Shown here: one piece after another, positions 44,628 to 53,360 of the stretch
Position numbering within the stretch: position 1 is the first letter of the stretch
Layout: each line of letters opens with the position of its first letter
Assembly: GCA_017560095.1 (NCBI GenBank)
Contig: JAFYOU010000002.1
Coordinates: 1 to 64,000, forward strand
DNA length: 64,000 bases
Direction: 5' to 3'
Source: Candidatus Gastranaerophilales bacterium
GTDB lineage: Bacteria > Cyanobacteriota > Vampirovibrionia > Gastranaerophilales > Gastranaerophilaceae
The notes under the pieces: generated by a model
Seen by the model: only the letters and a program-made list of their open reading frames with translations
Databases searched by the model: none
What the model was told of the DNA's origin: nothing
Program-made: the position numbers and the translations under genes

Positions 44628-44954
44628 ATGGCAACAATAGAAGAGCTTACGGATAATAATTTCAAACAAAACGTTATTGAAACCAATGGCGTTGTTGTGG
44701 TTGATTTTTGGGCACAATGGTGTGGGCCATGTCGCAAATTAACACCTTTAATGGAACAAATTCAAAACGAATTTCAAGATGAAGCAAAAATATACAAAAT
44801 CGATGCAGATAAAAATATGAACTCCGCAAAAGAATATGGAATCTCTTCTCTTCCAACTGTTTTAATTTTTAAAGATGGCGAAGTAAAAGAAATCATGGCA
44901 GGTATGATGCAAAAAAGCGCTATAATTTCCAATATTAAAAAATATCTCTCTTAA
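44628..44954 (+). CDS. trxA: Thioredoxin
   Basis: 108 residues, full length. Active site WCGPC at residues 31-35 and cis-Pro in SLPTVLIF. AAGGAG stands before the ATG. Disulfide reductase in the cytoplasm. Divergent with nth across a 28-base intergenic stretch, and convergent with a glutaredoxin gene. Confidence 0.97.
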   Translation: MATIEELTDNNFKQNVIETNGVVVVDFWAQWCGPCRKLTPLMEQIQNEFQDEAKIYKIDADKNMNSAKEYGISSLPTVLIFKDGEVKEIMAGMMQKSAIISNIKKYLS

Positions 44955-45211
44955 TCAAAACAAATTTGTTTTGAATTATATTTTTCAATCAAATCGGAAT
45001 ATCCACCAATATTTTCTCCATCAATTATAATCTGAGGAAACGTTGCAAGAGTCGGTAAATTATATTCCTTGCTTAATTTAATACGCATTTCTTCTTCATT
45101 ATCATCACATGGAATTTCTTTAAAATCTTGATTTAATTCTTTTAAAAAAAATTTTGCTTTTTGACAATAAGGACAATAATCAAGAGTATAAATTTCAATA
45201 TTTTTTGCCAT
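44951..45211 (-). CDS. Glutaredoxin
   Basis: 86 residues. Active site YCPYC with Cys13 and Cys16, then the cis-Pro loop TFPQIIIDGENIGGYSDL. AGGAG precedes the ATG. It reduces disulfides using glutathione or another thiol; the physiological thiol is not known here. Ends overlapping trxA by four bases in convergent orientation. Confidence 0.95.
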   Translation of the reverse strand: MAKNIEIYTLDYCPYCQKAKFFLKELNQDFKEIPCDDNEEEMRIKLSKEYNLPTLATFPQIIIDGENIGGYSDLIEKYNSKQICFD

Positions 45212-45259
45212 AAAATCTCCTTTTTTTGTAAAGTTTATAACAAAAAATTCTTTTTTAAA

Positions 45260-45721
45260 TTACCCTTTAATCCTATTTAAAATAGTACGAGCTTGTGCTT
45301 TTTCTTCATCGGGAATATCAAGCTCAAGATAATCTTCAAAATATTCAACAGCAGAAACTTTATCGCCTCTACCTAAAAATAAAATTCCAAGCTTTTTATA
45401 AGCAAGTGCAAATTTTTCATTCAACATGGTTGTTTTTAAATATGCACCAATCGCTTTATCGATTTGCTCGTCTGCTTGATATGCTTCACCTAGCATATAA
45501 TACAAGAGATGATTTCTTGTTCCTTCGCAAACAAGTTCAAGATTAGAAATAGCACTTGAATAATTGCCAAGCTCCATAAATATTCTTGCTAATTCATAAT
45601 TATAATCAATATTTTCTGGCTCTTCATCAGTTGCTATTTGCAAAAGTTCCATAGCATCATCATATCTGCAATCTTCAATTAAACTTCTTATATAATCTAT
45701 TCTTGAAATTTCTTGTTCCAT
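45260..45721 (-). CDS. Tetratricopeptide-repeat protein
   Basis: 153 residues. At least three TPR-like helical pairs: YDDAMELLQIATDEEPENIDY, NYELARIFMELGNYSSAISNLE and LALAYKKLGILFLGRGDKVSAVEYFEDYLEL-like regions. Cytoplasmic; no signal. TPR proteins scaffold others; no partner is evident. The ATG is six bases after AATAAT in an extended-10-like context (TGCAATAAT), again without a ribosome-binding site. Single gene on the minus strand. Confidence 0.85.
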   Translation of the reverse strand: MEQEISRIDYIRSLIEDCRYDDAMELLQIATDEEPENIDYNYELARIFMELGNYSSAISNLELVCEGTRNHLLYYMLGEAYQADEQIDKAIGAYLKTTMLNEKFALAYKKLGILFLGRGDKVSAVEYFEDYLELDIPDEEKAQARTILNRIKG

Positions 45722-45761
45722 ATTTTTATTATTGCATAAAAAATATTATTTTAACAAATAA

Positions 45762-46907
45762 CTAATCTTCAATTTTTATAAAATAATTTTCTCCGCCACC
45801 AGGCAAAGTTATTGAATGTTTTTTATTTAGCATTCCACTTTTTACTTGTTGCTTATCATAGTAGCCGGCATAAAGTAGTCGCCTATATACATTATAGAAT
45901 GGTTGTTTTTGTGTTTCTTCCCAAGTGCCTATTGGAAATTTAATTTTATAATCAGGCATACCTTTATCTTTACAATAAGGCGACTTGGTCAAACTTTTAC
46001 ATACAAATGTATGGCTAGTTCCATTTTTTATTCCATAATAAGTTGAATATTTAGTTCTTATTATTTCGGATTTTGCTCCATCGGGATAATTAACAAATTC
46101 TTGCTTCTGAACTCTTTCTTCTAATTTTGAATTAAATGCCTCATCAAACAAATAGCTCCACGAATCAGGATTAATATATAATCTTAAATCCGCCAATATA
46201 TCAAGTTGCTCCTCAGATAGTTCTTTCCCTTTTTGATATTGTTCCACAGCTTTTTGTAATTTTGAAATACTAAAGCCGATTTTTTTCATATAATTTTTAG
46301 AATCAACTATTTTATTTAAAACAGGGCGAAAGATCTCCATTTCCTCCTCTGGAAGAGATGTATACTTGAAACCTACTGGACATATCTTTTTAATTAAAAA
46401 TAGTGCAAAATCAATTATTTCCGCTTCTTCCTCCGCATATTTTTGATCATTATCAAAATAACATTTTTCTACACACCTAATATGATCTTTATATGAATAC
46501 CACCCTTCAAAAGAACAAGGTATATATTCTTCTGAATATCCCGAAAAATACTGAGCAAGCTCCATTCTTTTTTTGAATCTATCAAAATCGGGATGAAAAA
46601 GCATCTTATACGTACTATCTTCCATGTGTTTAAATTCCTTGTAACCAAACAACATACTCAACACTTTCAAAGGATACTGTTTTTCCCGCAAAGAAGCTTT
46701 GCTCCATTCTTCCTTACCGATTAAACAAGCTCCTTTAAAAGACAGATTGGATTTTGAGCCAATATTAACTTTATTAATTTGCGCTTTAAAATTTAGCAAA
46801 TCTACAAAACTTCCATTTACTTTTGTTAAATTGGTTGTTTTGGCGATATTTTTATTTTCTTTAACATTTCTCTGCGTAGCAACATTTATTTGTGATGAAA
46901 TTTTCAT
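45762..46907 (-). CDS. Uncharacterised protein with N-terminal SFKG motif
   Basis: 381 residues, no signal peptide or membrane helix. The first 55 residues are polar with many Asn and Lys and end in NLSFKGACL (SFKG at 56-59). The remainder is mixed alpha/beta with Tyr and Lys content above average; segments such as YKMLFHPDFDRFKKRMELAQ and YDKQQVKSGMLNKKHSITL are not recognised. AAAGG precedes the ATG. It sits beside the phosphatase-like gene whose own N-terminus also has NFKG, and the two may belong to one surface or secreted set. Function unknown. Confidence 0.75.
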   Translation of the reverse strand: MKISSQINVATQRNVKENKNIAKTTNLTKVNGSFVDLLNFKAQINKVNIGSKSNLSFKGACLIGKEEWSKASLREKQYPLKVLSMLFGYKEFKHMEDSTYKMLFHPDFDRFKKRMELAQYFSGYSEEYIPCSFEGWYSYKDHIRCVEKCYFDNDQKYAEEEAEIIDFALFLIKKICPVGFKYTSLPEEEMEIFRPVLNKIVDSKNYMKKIGFSISKLQKAVEQYQKGKELSEEQLDILADLRLYINPDSWSYLFDEAFNSKLEERVQKQEFVNYPDGAKSEIIRTKYSTYYGIKNGTSHTFVCKSLTKSPYCKDKGMPDYKIKFPIGTWEETQKQPFYNVYRRLLYAGYYDKQQVKSGMLNKKHSITLPGGGENYFIKIED

Positions 46908-47048
46908 AATAAAATACCTTTCTACAATTTGATGGGGTATACATTTACTAGTTATTTTATAAAAATTAAAAAATGCTTGTGTGATTTTTAAAATAGTTTA
47001 TTTTAAACTTGCGCAAGAAGCTATAGCTTATTTATGCACTAATAAAGA

Positions 47049-48650
47049 TTAAACAACGTCCAACATTATCGATTTTTCCACTTTCCTTCGTCCATTTTGA
47101 ATTTCAATTAACCCTTCTTCAAAAACATCTCTTGTTTTTAAAGCAGGATAAAACGGTTTTTTATTTGTAATATTTTTAAAATATTCCAGTGTAACTCTTG
47201 ACCCATTTGCAACAAAAGAACAAGTAGCAAGGGTAAATTGTCTATCTTTCATTTTGCTTACAGGTTTCCATATTCCATCTTCTTTGATATATATTTCTTT
47301 AACACGTTTTTTTCTCATTTGTCCGGGTAGAAAATCGCCTTCAGCTTGCAAATTCACCTCTTCTTTTTCAACATTTGGGTATCTTTCAACTTTTATATTG
47401 CTAGAATATTCAAAAAAGTCACTATTTGCCCTTTTGTCGCTTTGCGCTCTTAAAGAGACATTAAAAATCTCAAATAATTCACTTCCGCTAACAACAAGAG
47501 TCCACACATCTTTGCTAACACCCATAATTTTATTTATTTGATATCTATATATTTCATCTCCAATCTCTGGCAATTCTCCTCTAGCGTCTTGAGAAAGGCA
47601 AATTGCAATATCTGCCCCAGTTTTTTCTTTTAATTTATTTGCATACATTGTTCCCATTTCGCTTGGAACAGAAACATTATAACCAACTTCTCTATTTCTA
47701 ACTTCAAAATTGATTTGCGTTATTACATCAAATAATCCTGATTTCTGAACATGTTCTCTATATTCTGGCAAAATTCCTTCTATATCAATTTCAGTATTTG
47801 CAATAATGTCTGGATTATTTTGTGTTCCTTGCATTGAATAGTTATACCTATCTATTGGGTCATATTTAACTTGTTGCATATGAAACCCATCTTTATCGGA
47901 CTTGATTTTATATGCCGAATTTCCTTCAGGTGCCGTGTGTAAAATTCTAGTGCTTTTATATGTTTCATCTTCTATTTTGTGAGAATGACCACCTGCTACA
48001 AATTCAATATCATTTATTCCTTGTTCTCTTAATTTGTCCAATATTTCTCTTGTACTTTCAACCGTATTATGTGAAGCAAGGATTACCCTTTTTATTCCAG
48101 TTTCTTCTCTTGCTTTTATTATAGTATCAGCAAGACAATCTGCTTGAAAATCAGTTGCGGGATCTCCATAAGCAATGCTCAAATCAACAGTTCCTACCAC
48201 AATTACATCTTCTTCTTTGCCATCTATTTCATCTTTAACAACCGCATAAGGTTTAATGCATTCAATATCTTCCTTAGGATAGTCGGGCGAATTAAACATG
48301 TATTTAATAGGAGTGCATATTAATTTAACTCCTGCTTCCGATAATTGTTTAAGAGAATCTTTAACATCCCCAACTTTTTTTAGAAAATAAATAAATTCTG
48401 CATTACCAAGATTAAAAACCGATTGAATGTTCCTATTTCTTGTCATAAAAGTTGTATAGACATCAGTCATTAAATCATCTCTGCCACGTGAATATGTATC
48501 TCCGTTATTAATAAAAATACAGTTTTCACCATTAGCATTAGCTTCGATTTTTTGAAATAAACTAGCTGCGGGCACTTGATTTGAATGTATATCACTAGTT
48601 AAAAAATATGTTCCTTTAAAATTGCAACTTTTAAAATTAATAACTTTCAT
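47049..48650 (-). CDS. 5'-nucleotidase-like metallophosphoesterase with altered GNHE motif
   Basis: 533 residues from the ATG at 48650; a TTG four codons upstream is an alternative, and no good ribosome-binding site is present. It begins VINFKSCNFKG and continues with the calcineurin-like fold: SDIHSN (DxH), NNGDTY (GD), SHNTVES and GGHSHK. The C-terminal half is the 5'-nucleotidase C domain (GTMYANKLKEKTGADIAI, VSGSELFEIFNV). In UshA-like enzymes the GNHE motif supplies the catalytic His; here it reads GNAEF, with Ala. Metal binding may remain but turnover by the usual dyad is doubtful. No signal peptide is visible, unlike UshA. Confidence 0.82.
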   Translation of the reverse strand: MKVINFKSCNFKGTYFLTSDIHSNQVPAASLFQKIEANANGENCIFINNGDTYSRGRDDLMTDVYTTFMTRNRNIQSVFNLGNAEFIYFLKKVGDVKDSLKQLSEAGVKLICTPIKYMFNSPDYPKEDIECIKPYAVVKDEIDGKEEDVIVVGTVDLSIAYGDPATDFQADCLADTIIKAREETGIKRVILASHNTVESTREILDKLREQGINDIEFVAGGHSHKIEDETYKSTRILHTAPEGNSAYKIKSDKDGFHMQQVKYDPIDRYNYSMQGTQNNPDIIANTEIDIEGILPEYREHVQKSGLFDVITQINFEVRNREVGYNVSVPSEMGTMYANKLKEKTGADIAICLSQDARGELPEIGDEIYRYQINKIMGVSKDVWTLVVSGSELFEIFNVSLRAQSDKRANSDFFEYSSNIKVERYPNVEKEEVNLQAEGDFLPGQMRKKRVKEIYIKEDGIWKPVSKMKDRQFTLATCSFVANGSRVTLEYFKNITNKKPFYPALKTRDVFEEGLIEIQNGRRKVEKSIMLDVV

Positions 48651-48811
48651 AAATATTTTCAACCAACTATATAAAATTTTTCACGTATATAAATAAAACA
48701 GATAAATTTTTCAAGTTGCTAATATAATTAATATAAATATTAAGTTTTAAAAATATTAGGCCAAATGCTCGCACTAATATCATTATTACAATTTATTGCC
48801 TTAAGAGTTAA

Positions 48812-48861
48812 GTGCAAAATAAAAGACACCCTTTTGGATATCTTTATGGAGACGGGTTCGA
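48812..48861 (-). repeat. tRNA 3'-end-like remnant with terminator (copy 1)
   Basis: On the minus strand it reads TTCGAACCCGTCTCCA (T-loop and acceptor end with CCA), then a decayed hairpin ending GTGTCTTTTATTTTGC. About 40 bases are shared with 50501-50545, and the GACACC..TTTTATTTTGC end with the terminator of tRNA-Gly. The 5' part of a tRNA is missing. Confidence 0.6.
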
Positions 48862-49042
48862 ACAATCTTTAAATTAGATATAAAATTAACTTTAAACTGA
48901 GATTACTTATAAAATGAACTATTTCCAAATGAAAATAACCCATTTAGAATGACGTAGTGCCTTATTCTAAGAAGAAAGCATTTCTAGAATGTTATGTTGC
49001 CTTTTTAATTTTTAAGGCATTGTTTTTAACAAATAAATTTTT

Positions 49043-49048
49043 TATAAT
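49043..49048 (+). promoter_or_regulatory. -10 box, six bases before the 49055 gene
   Basis: TATAAT, six bases, ATG; no ribosome-binding site. Confidence 0.4.
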
Positions 49049-49054
49049 CAATTT

Positions 49055-49513
49055 ATGAAAAAAATATCAATAATTGTTTTAATAATCTCAATAATTCTTT
49101 TTTCGCTAGGTGTATTTTTTGCTTACGATAAGCATTTTAAATATATTTTGCCTAAGGAATATAAAAAAGAAATTGAGCTTTTATTAGAACAAGAAACTCC
49201 CAAAGCTACGCAAGAAATCGATGGACTTTATAAAGAAATTGAAAATGAAAAAGACCCGTATGATAAAGAAATATTGATTGAAACAGGAATAAACACAATT
49301 TTATTTAATTTATACAACAAATTAATTTTTGTAACCCAAAAATATAAAAACTTGGATAGCGAAATACCTCTGACGGATTTTGATGTTGACTTGGCGATAA
49401 CAATTTTTCCTTATTTAAAGAAAAATCAGGTTGATTATACAATTTTAAAACAATTTTTAAAATACACCGATAAAAAACAATTAGAATTTAAACAAATAAA
49501 AACAAGCCACTAA
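49055..49513 (+). CDS. Small single-pass membrane protein
   Basis: 152 residues. N-terminal membrane helix (ISIIVLIISIILFSLGVFFAY, about 4-24) and a polar, Glu/Lys-rich outside or periplasmic part with helical character. Not recognised. The stop codon lies within a hairpin shared with the pseudogene on the other strand. It belongs to the accessory segment between the tRNA-end repeats. Confidence 0.7.
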   Translation: MKKISIIVLIISIILFSLGVFFAYDKHFKYILPKEYKKEIELLLEQETPKATQEIDGLYKEIENEKDPYDKEILIETGINTILFNLYNKLIFVTQKYKNLDSEIPLTDFDVDLAITIFPYLKKNQVDYTILKQFLKYTDKKQLEFKQIKTSH

Positions 49514-49530
49514 CATAATAATGGCTTGTT
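49501..49530. terminator. Hairpin between convergent genes
   Basis: AACAAGCCA and TGGCTTGTT with a 12-base loop; on the minus strand it is followed by TTTTTATTTG and acts as a terminator for the M23 pseudogene. Confidence 0.7.
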
Positions 49531-49541
49531 GATTGCTAGTA

Positions 49542-50248
49542 CTAAAATTTAAAATAATTTTCAGGATTTGCGAATTTACCATTTTCTAATACTTCTAAAT
49601 GCAAGTGCGCACCGGTTGAAGTTCCGGCACCGGGTGTACCTTTTTTACCTCCTGATTTTGCAATTTCAGTACCTGCTTTAATTTTATCACCTTTTTTTAC
49701 ATTAATTTTGCTCAAATGCGCATATCTTGTTTTAACCTCTTTTCCGCTTACGGTTCCATGATTAATTATAATCAAATTGCCATAAGCTCCTTTCTCATCA
49801 GCATATTCTACAACACCATTTGCTTGAGATTTTACAGAACTTCCTTGTGGGATAGCAATGTCAATTCCATTATGATGCTTTTTGTACCATGGATTGGATG
49901 CACCCTCCAACCATACGGAGAACTTATTCTTGCGTTTTCTGTGGGGTTATTCCAAATGGCTTCGCTTGCACCTCCTGTCATTTTTCCGTCTAATCCAAGT
50001 TCTTTAATCTTTTTATTTAAACTATCTTCATCTCCATATAAAATATCAGCAGGCTTTGCTTTGTCTTTTAAGATATCGAGCAGGTTATTCTTTCTTTTTT
50101 GTTTTAGTGAATCATTTTCTTTTTGTTTTCTTGATTTTTCAAACAAAATTTCTTTATTTGTTTTGTTTGGAGCACTAATTCTTCCTCCATTCTTGAAAGT
50201 AAATTTTCCATCATCATCTCTCGGGTGGTCTTGTTCATTCCAACCCAT
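49542..50248 (-). pseudogene. Frameshifted phage-like M23 peptidase gene
   Basis: Two frames make one protein. The upstream frame (50248 to about 49884) starts MGWNEQDHPRDDDGKFTFKNGG, a short form like the C-terminal RDxxGRF(T/A) tail of phage minor head proteins, then a Lys-rich linker and SSPYGWRVHPIHGT. The downstream frame (to 49542) continues KKHHNGIDIAIPQG and has zinc-site HLHLE. Joining them needs one more A in the run of five at 49879-49883. The result would be an endopeptidase of the M23 (lysostaphin) type, about 235 residues. Either a real frameshift mutation or a base-calling error in the run. Flanking tRNA-end repeats point to a decayed prophage. Confidence 0.8.
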
Positions 50249-50281
50249 TTTAATCCTCCTTTACTGGTTTTAAACAAAAAA

Positions 50282-50324
50282 TAGAGAGTATACGATAATC
50301 ATTTTAATTATCATTTACTCTCTA
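50282..50324 (-). promoter_or_regulatory. Large hairpin in the leader of the M23 pseudogene
   Basis: TAGAGAGTA pairs with TACTCTCTA and, inside, GATAAT with ATTATC; on the minus strand it is followed by TTTTTTG, so it resembles a terminator or attenuator about 35 bases before the gene. Confidence 0.5.
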
Positions 50325-50362
50325 CTTTATTTATATCTATATTTTCAATATTCTATATTAAA

Positions 50363-50381
50363 AAGGGGCTCAATGCCCCTT
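50363..50381 (-). terminator. Terminator-like hairpin
   Basis: On the minus strand AAGGGGC, ATTGA, GCCCCTT and TTT. Confidence 0.6.
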
Positions 50382-50435
50382 AAAATCTATATTCTTCCTT
50401 AAAAATCATCATGTCACTGCCCGAGAGACTATATA

Positions 50436-50646
50436 GTGAATTTATGAGCCGTAGAATTTGGTCATATGGCGAAGCCATAAGAGGCTTGCCGAGTTTCTAT
50501 GCAAAATAAAAGACACTCTTTTGGATATCTTTTTTGGAGACGGGATGGCCAAAAATTCAAGGTGAATTTATGAGCCGTAGAATTTGGTCATATGGCGAAG
50601 CCATAAGAGGCTTGCCGAGTTTCTACGCAAAATAAAAGACACCCTT
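50436..50646 (-). repeat. Duplicated tRNA-downstream segment (two 85-base copies plus tRNA-end remnant)
   Basis: 50436-50520 and 50562-50646 are nearly identical (126-base period), each with a TATGGC-GAA-GCCATA hairpin and ending in the GCAAAATAAAAGAC terminator arm. Between them, about 50521-50545, a second tRNA 3'-end remnant (CCCGTCTCCA on the minus strand) matches the one at 48812-48861. Confidence 0.75.
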
Positions 50647-50659
50647 TCAGGTGTCTTTT
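50634..50659 (-). terminator. Terminator of tRNA-Gly
   Basis: AAAAGACACC and GGTGTCTTTT, perfect 10-bp stem, one base after the tRNA end. Confidence 0.92.
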
Positions 50660-50660
50660 A

Positions 50661-50735
50661 TGGAGCGGGAAACGAGGCTCGAACTCGCGACATCTTCCTT
50701 GGCAAGGAAGCATTCTACCACTGAATTATTCCCGC
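50661..50735 (-). tRNA. tRNA-Gly (anticodon GCC)
   Basis: 75 bases on the minus strand from GCGGGAA to TTCCCGC-T-CCA. Anticodon arm CTTCC-TTGCCAA-GGAAG gives anticodon GCC. T-arm has the GTTCGAG loop. CCA is encoded in the genome. Acceptor stem is fully paired. It is a plausible attachment site, since degenerate copies of a tRNA 3' end lie downstream. Confidence 0.96.
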
Positions 50736-50890
50736 AAATTTCATTTGCTTAATCATAATACAATATCAAAAAAAATAATCAAGTGCTTTTTAAGGATTTT
50801 TGTAAATAAATATAAAGAAACATTTATAAAATGAACAAACGAAATTTTAATTCGTTCTATTACATGTAAGCAACAAACAATGGGGGCGAA

Positions 50891-51172
50891 ATGAAATTAA
50901 AAAGTATTATTTGCGTGATGGCTATGTGTGGATTTATTTTTTTAGCCAATCATGCTCAAGCAAATGAAATACATAACAACAATCCGTATTTCGCAACCGA
51001 TTCTCGCCATGATTATTTATACGCAAACCCTCCAAAACAAAAACTCAATGTTTATGGAAAATACATTATGCTTTCTAGAAAAATAAGATATGTACATTCT
51101 CCATCTAAACTTAAAGGAGCTCGTCATGCTGCAAGAATAAATGCGTATAATCTTCAAGCTTATGGTTATTAA
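50891..51172 (+). CDS. Small secreted protein
   Basis: 93 residues with a signal peptide (KSIICVMAMCGFIFLANHAQA, cleavage near 24). Mature part is about 69 residues, rich in Tyr, His, Asn and Arg, ending GARHAARINAYNLQAYGY. GGGGGCG is before the ATG. Family not recognised. Followed 21 bases later by another small secreted protein, probably an operon. Confidence 0.6.
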   Translation: MKLKSIICVMAMCGFIFLANHAQANEIHNNNPYFATDSRHDYLYANPPKQKLNVYGKYIMLSRKIRYVHSPSKLKGARHAARINAYNLQAYGY

Positions 51173-51193
51173 TAGCTAATTAGGGAGCAAAGT

Positions 51194-51529
51194 ATGAAAA
51201 AAAATATCTTATTAACATCGCTACTTTTTGGCACATTATTTCTAAGTATAAATTCAGCTCAAGCAGCACCTCCACCTCCTCATGGTGGGCCAGAAGGGCC
51301 TGGCAGTGGACATCATGGAGGCCCATCAATGCATAGACCTCCATCACATGGACATATTCATCACCCGCCAAGAATGCATTCAAAGCATCATGTCAGGCAT
51401 TATGGTGGATATTATGGCCCATGTTATTGCCGCTATTGTTGTCCCATAGGCTTATTACCCCAACCTCCAAGGATATACTACCCAATGCACCATGGACATT
51501 TAGGAGCAAGTTTTCATATCTCAATATAA
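51194..51529 (+). CDS. Secreted His/Pro/Gly-rich protein
   Basis: 111 residues. Signal peptide (MKKNILLTSLLFGTLFLSINSAQA), then a mature part dominated by His, Pro and Gly with HHGG, HIHHPP and HHVRH segments and CYCRYCC. The density of His plus Cys suggests metal binding in the periplasm, but no known fold is visible. AGGGAG before the ATG; terminator right after. In operon with the gene at 50891. Confidence 0.65.
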   Translation: MKKNILLTSLLFGTLFLSINSAQAAPPPPHGGPEGPGSGHHGGPSMHRPPSHGHIHHPPRMHSKHHVRHYGGYYGPCYCRYCCPIGLLPQPPRIYYPMHHGHLGASFHISI

Positions 51530-51550
51530 TTTATGCACTTTATAAATCCA

Positions 51551-51573
51551 AAGAGGCCGAATGGCCTCTTTTT
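51551..51573 (+). terminator. Terminator after the small secreted-protein operon
   Basis: AAGAGGCC, GAAT, GGCCTCTT, then TTTATA. Confidence 0.88.
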
Positions 51574-53360
51574 ATATATTTCTTCCCGCTTTCAACAATT
51601 CTTCTTTGATTGTTTTTATTTTGTCTTTAAAATTTAATTTTTCATATTCACTTTTTATATCATCAATTTCCTTTTGAGTAATAATAGATTCCCTTAAATC
51701 GATTGGCTTTGGCTCATAATTAAAAACAGAATAATAATCTTTAAATTTATAATCTCCACCAATAAGTAAATCACTTAACTTAATCCATCTATTTGGAATA
51801 TCTAAAGAATCAGCTGCAATCAATCCATGCATTGCAGATGATAGTATAACCTCGCATTTTGCAATTTCATTCAACACATAAATTGGATTTTTTGTTATAT
51901 CAATCAGTTTGTAATCATCTAATTTTATATTTTTTATAAAACTAGAATTTTTATCAATATAGTGCAAGATAACCCCAACCTTGCATTCTTTCTTTATATT
52001 TTTATCAATTAGCTTTTCAGCCAAAAGACCTGGATCTCCAAGAGGGCACTCCATTTTCTTACCCATAATATCTTCCACTCTTTGTTTTGTATTCACTCCC
52101 CTTAAAGCAATTGGGTTAATTTTTCTTTTAAAGTATTCTTTTTTAAAAAATCTTTTCTTGAATAAAGCCTGTTCCCCAAACATTAATTTTTCTAAAATCA
52201 AACCGCCTAGAAGAAGTTAAATTTGGCCCCAAAAAAGAGCCTATAGCTATTAAATCAGCCTTTTTTATTTTTGAATGTTTTATATTAAATTTAAAAAGTC
52301 TTTGCAAAACATATAAATTAAGTTCATCCCCAAAGTTTGCTTTAGCAGCAAAATAAGCCAAATTTCTATTTTGTCTCATATTAAAGAGCAAATCTTTTTT
52401 AAATAAGCGCAAAAATTGCACACAAAAATGAAATTTAATTTTTTGACAAAGATTTAAGCTTTCATAATTGATTAAATTATATGCATAATAGCAATTTTGT
52501 TCTTTAGCATATTTCTTTATTTTTTCAATTTCATCTGCATCATCAATATTATCAAAATCAAATTGTTGTTTTTTAAACTTATTTATCCGTACCAACAACC
52601 TGCTAATCTTCTTGCCTATTTCTTTACCATACTGCATTAAAAATTTTTGATTCATCTCTGCGCATAAAAGCGCATAAAGCATTTTAATCAACTCTCTTTT
52701 AGAAGTAAAAATAGTTTCTATCCCTACCCTATGCACATACATTTTTCTTGGTATAAAATAAAATGCACCATATCGCAAATAATAATAAGTAAAGCTTGAA
52801 TCATTTACGCATTTACTATTAAAATCACTCGGAATAATCCCCATAAAAATATTTCTGTACATAAAACAAGAAAACTGTCTATGTGTTTTTAAATATTCAT
52901 TCGGCAACACCTTGCCAAAAGGAAAGCTTGATTCCCCTATGTTGACATAACTTTTTTTATTTTCATCAAAACGTTTTTGCTCATGAAATGCAGCAATATA
53001 TCCCGAGTTATTATCCAGGAAATCTACCATTATTTGGAATCTATTATTATCACAATAAAAATCATCTCCATCCAAAAAAGAAAGATACTCGCCTTTTGCT
53101 TTTTTCAAAAGATTCAATCTATTGCTTGAAGCTTTTTCAATATTGGTTCCATCTAATTTTGAATTATCAATTTCATAAAGTTTAATATATGAATATTTTT
53201 CAATATAATCTTCTATTATTTTTCTTGCTTCGTCATCTCCATTATCTAGGCCAATTAAAATTTCATATTTAAAATCAACAATTTGATTGACACAACTATC
53301 CAAAGCTTCCTTGATATACTGATTTTGATTACAAAAAGTAATCATTACACTTAGTTTCAT
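51572..53360 (-). pseudogene. GT2 glycosyltransferase fused to polysaccharide pyruvyl transferase, with +1 frameshift
   Basis: The first frame (53360 to 52143) starts SVMITFCNQNQYIKEALDS, with GLDNGDD and LSFLDGDDFY, a GT-A glycosyltransferase; from about residue 335 the text FAAKANFGDELNLYVLQRLF and AIGSFLGPNL, VWGTGF is the start of a pyruvyl transferase. It stops after IQEKIF. The other frame continues with the pyruvyl transferase end (INPIALRGVNTKQRVE, ECPLGDPGLLAEKL, SSAMHGLIAADSLDIPNRW). A run of T6 followed by A6 (minus strand, 52150 to 52139) contains the stop; omission of one base restores a roughly 595-residue protein. Phase variation, programmed slippage and sequencing error are all possible. 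Confidence 0.8.

Larger units (their letters stand above)
48663..49054. other. Intergenic region with a tRNA-end remnant
   Basis: About 390 bases with no gene. It holds the tRNA 3'-end-like segment at 48812-48861 and short AT-rich palindromes. Confidence 0.6.

Noticed and set aside
49716..50273. 185-codon plus-strand frame opposite the M23 gene
   Set aside because: Its existence follows from the codon use of the frameshifted gene on the other strand; the M23 zinc motifs are on the minus strand.
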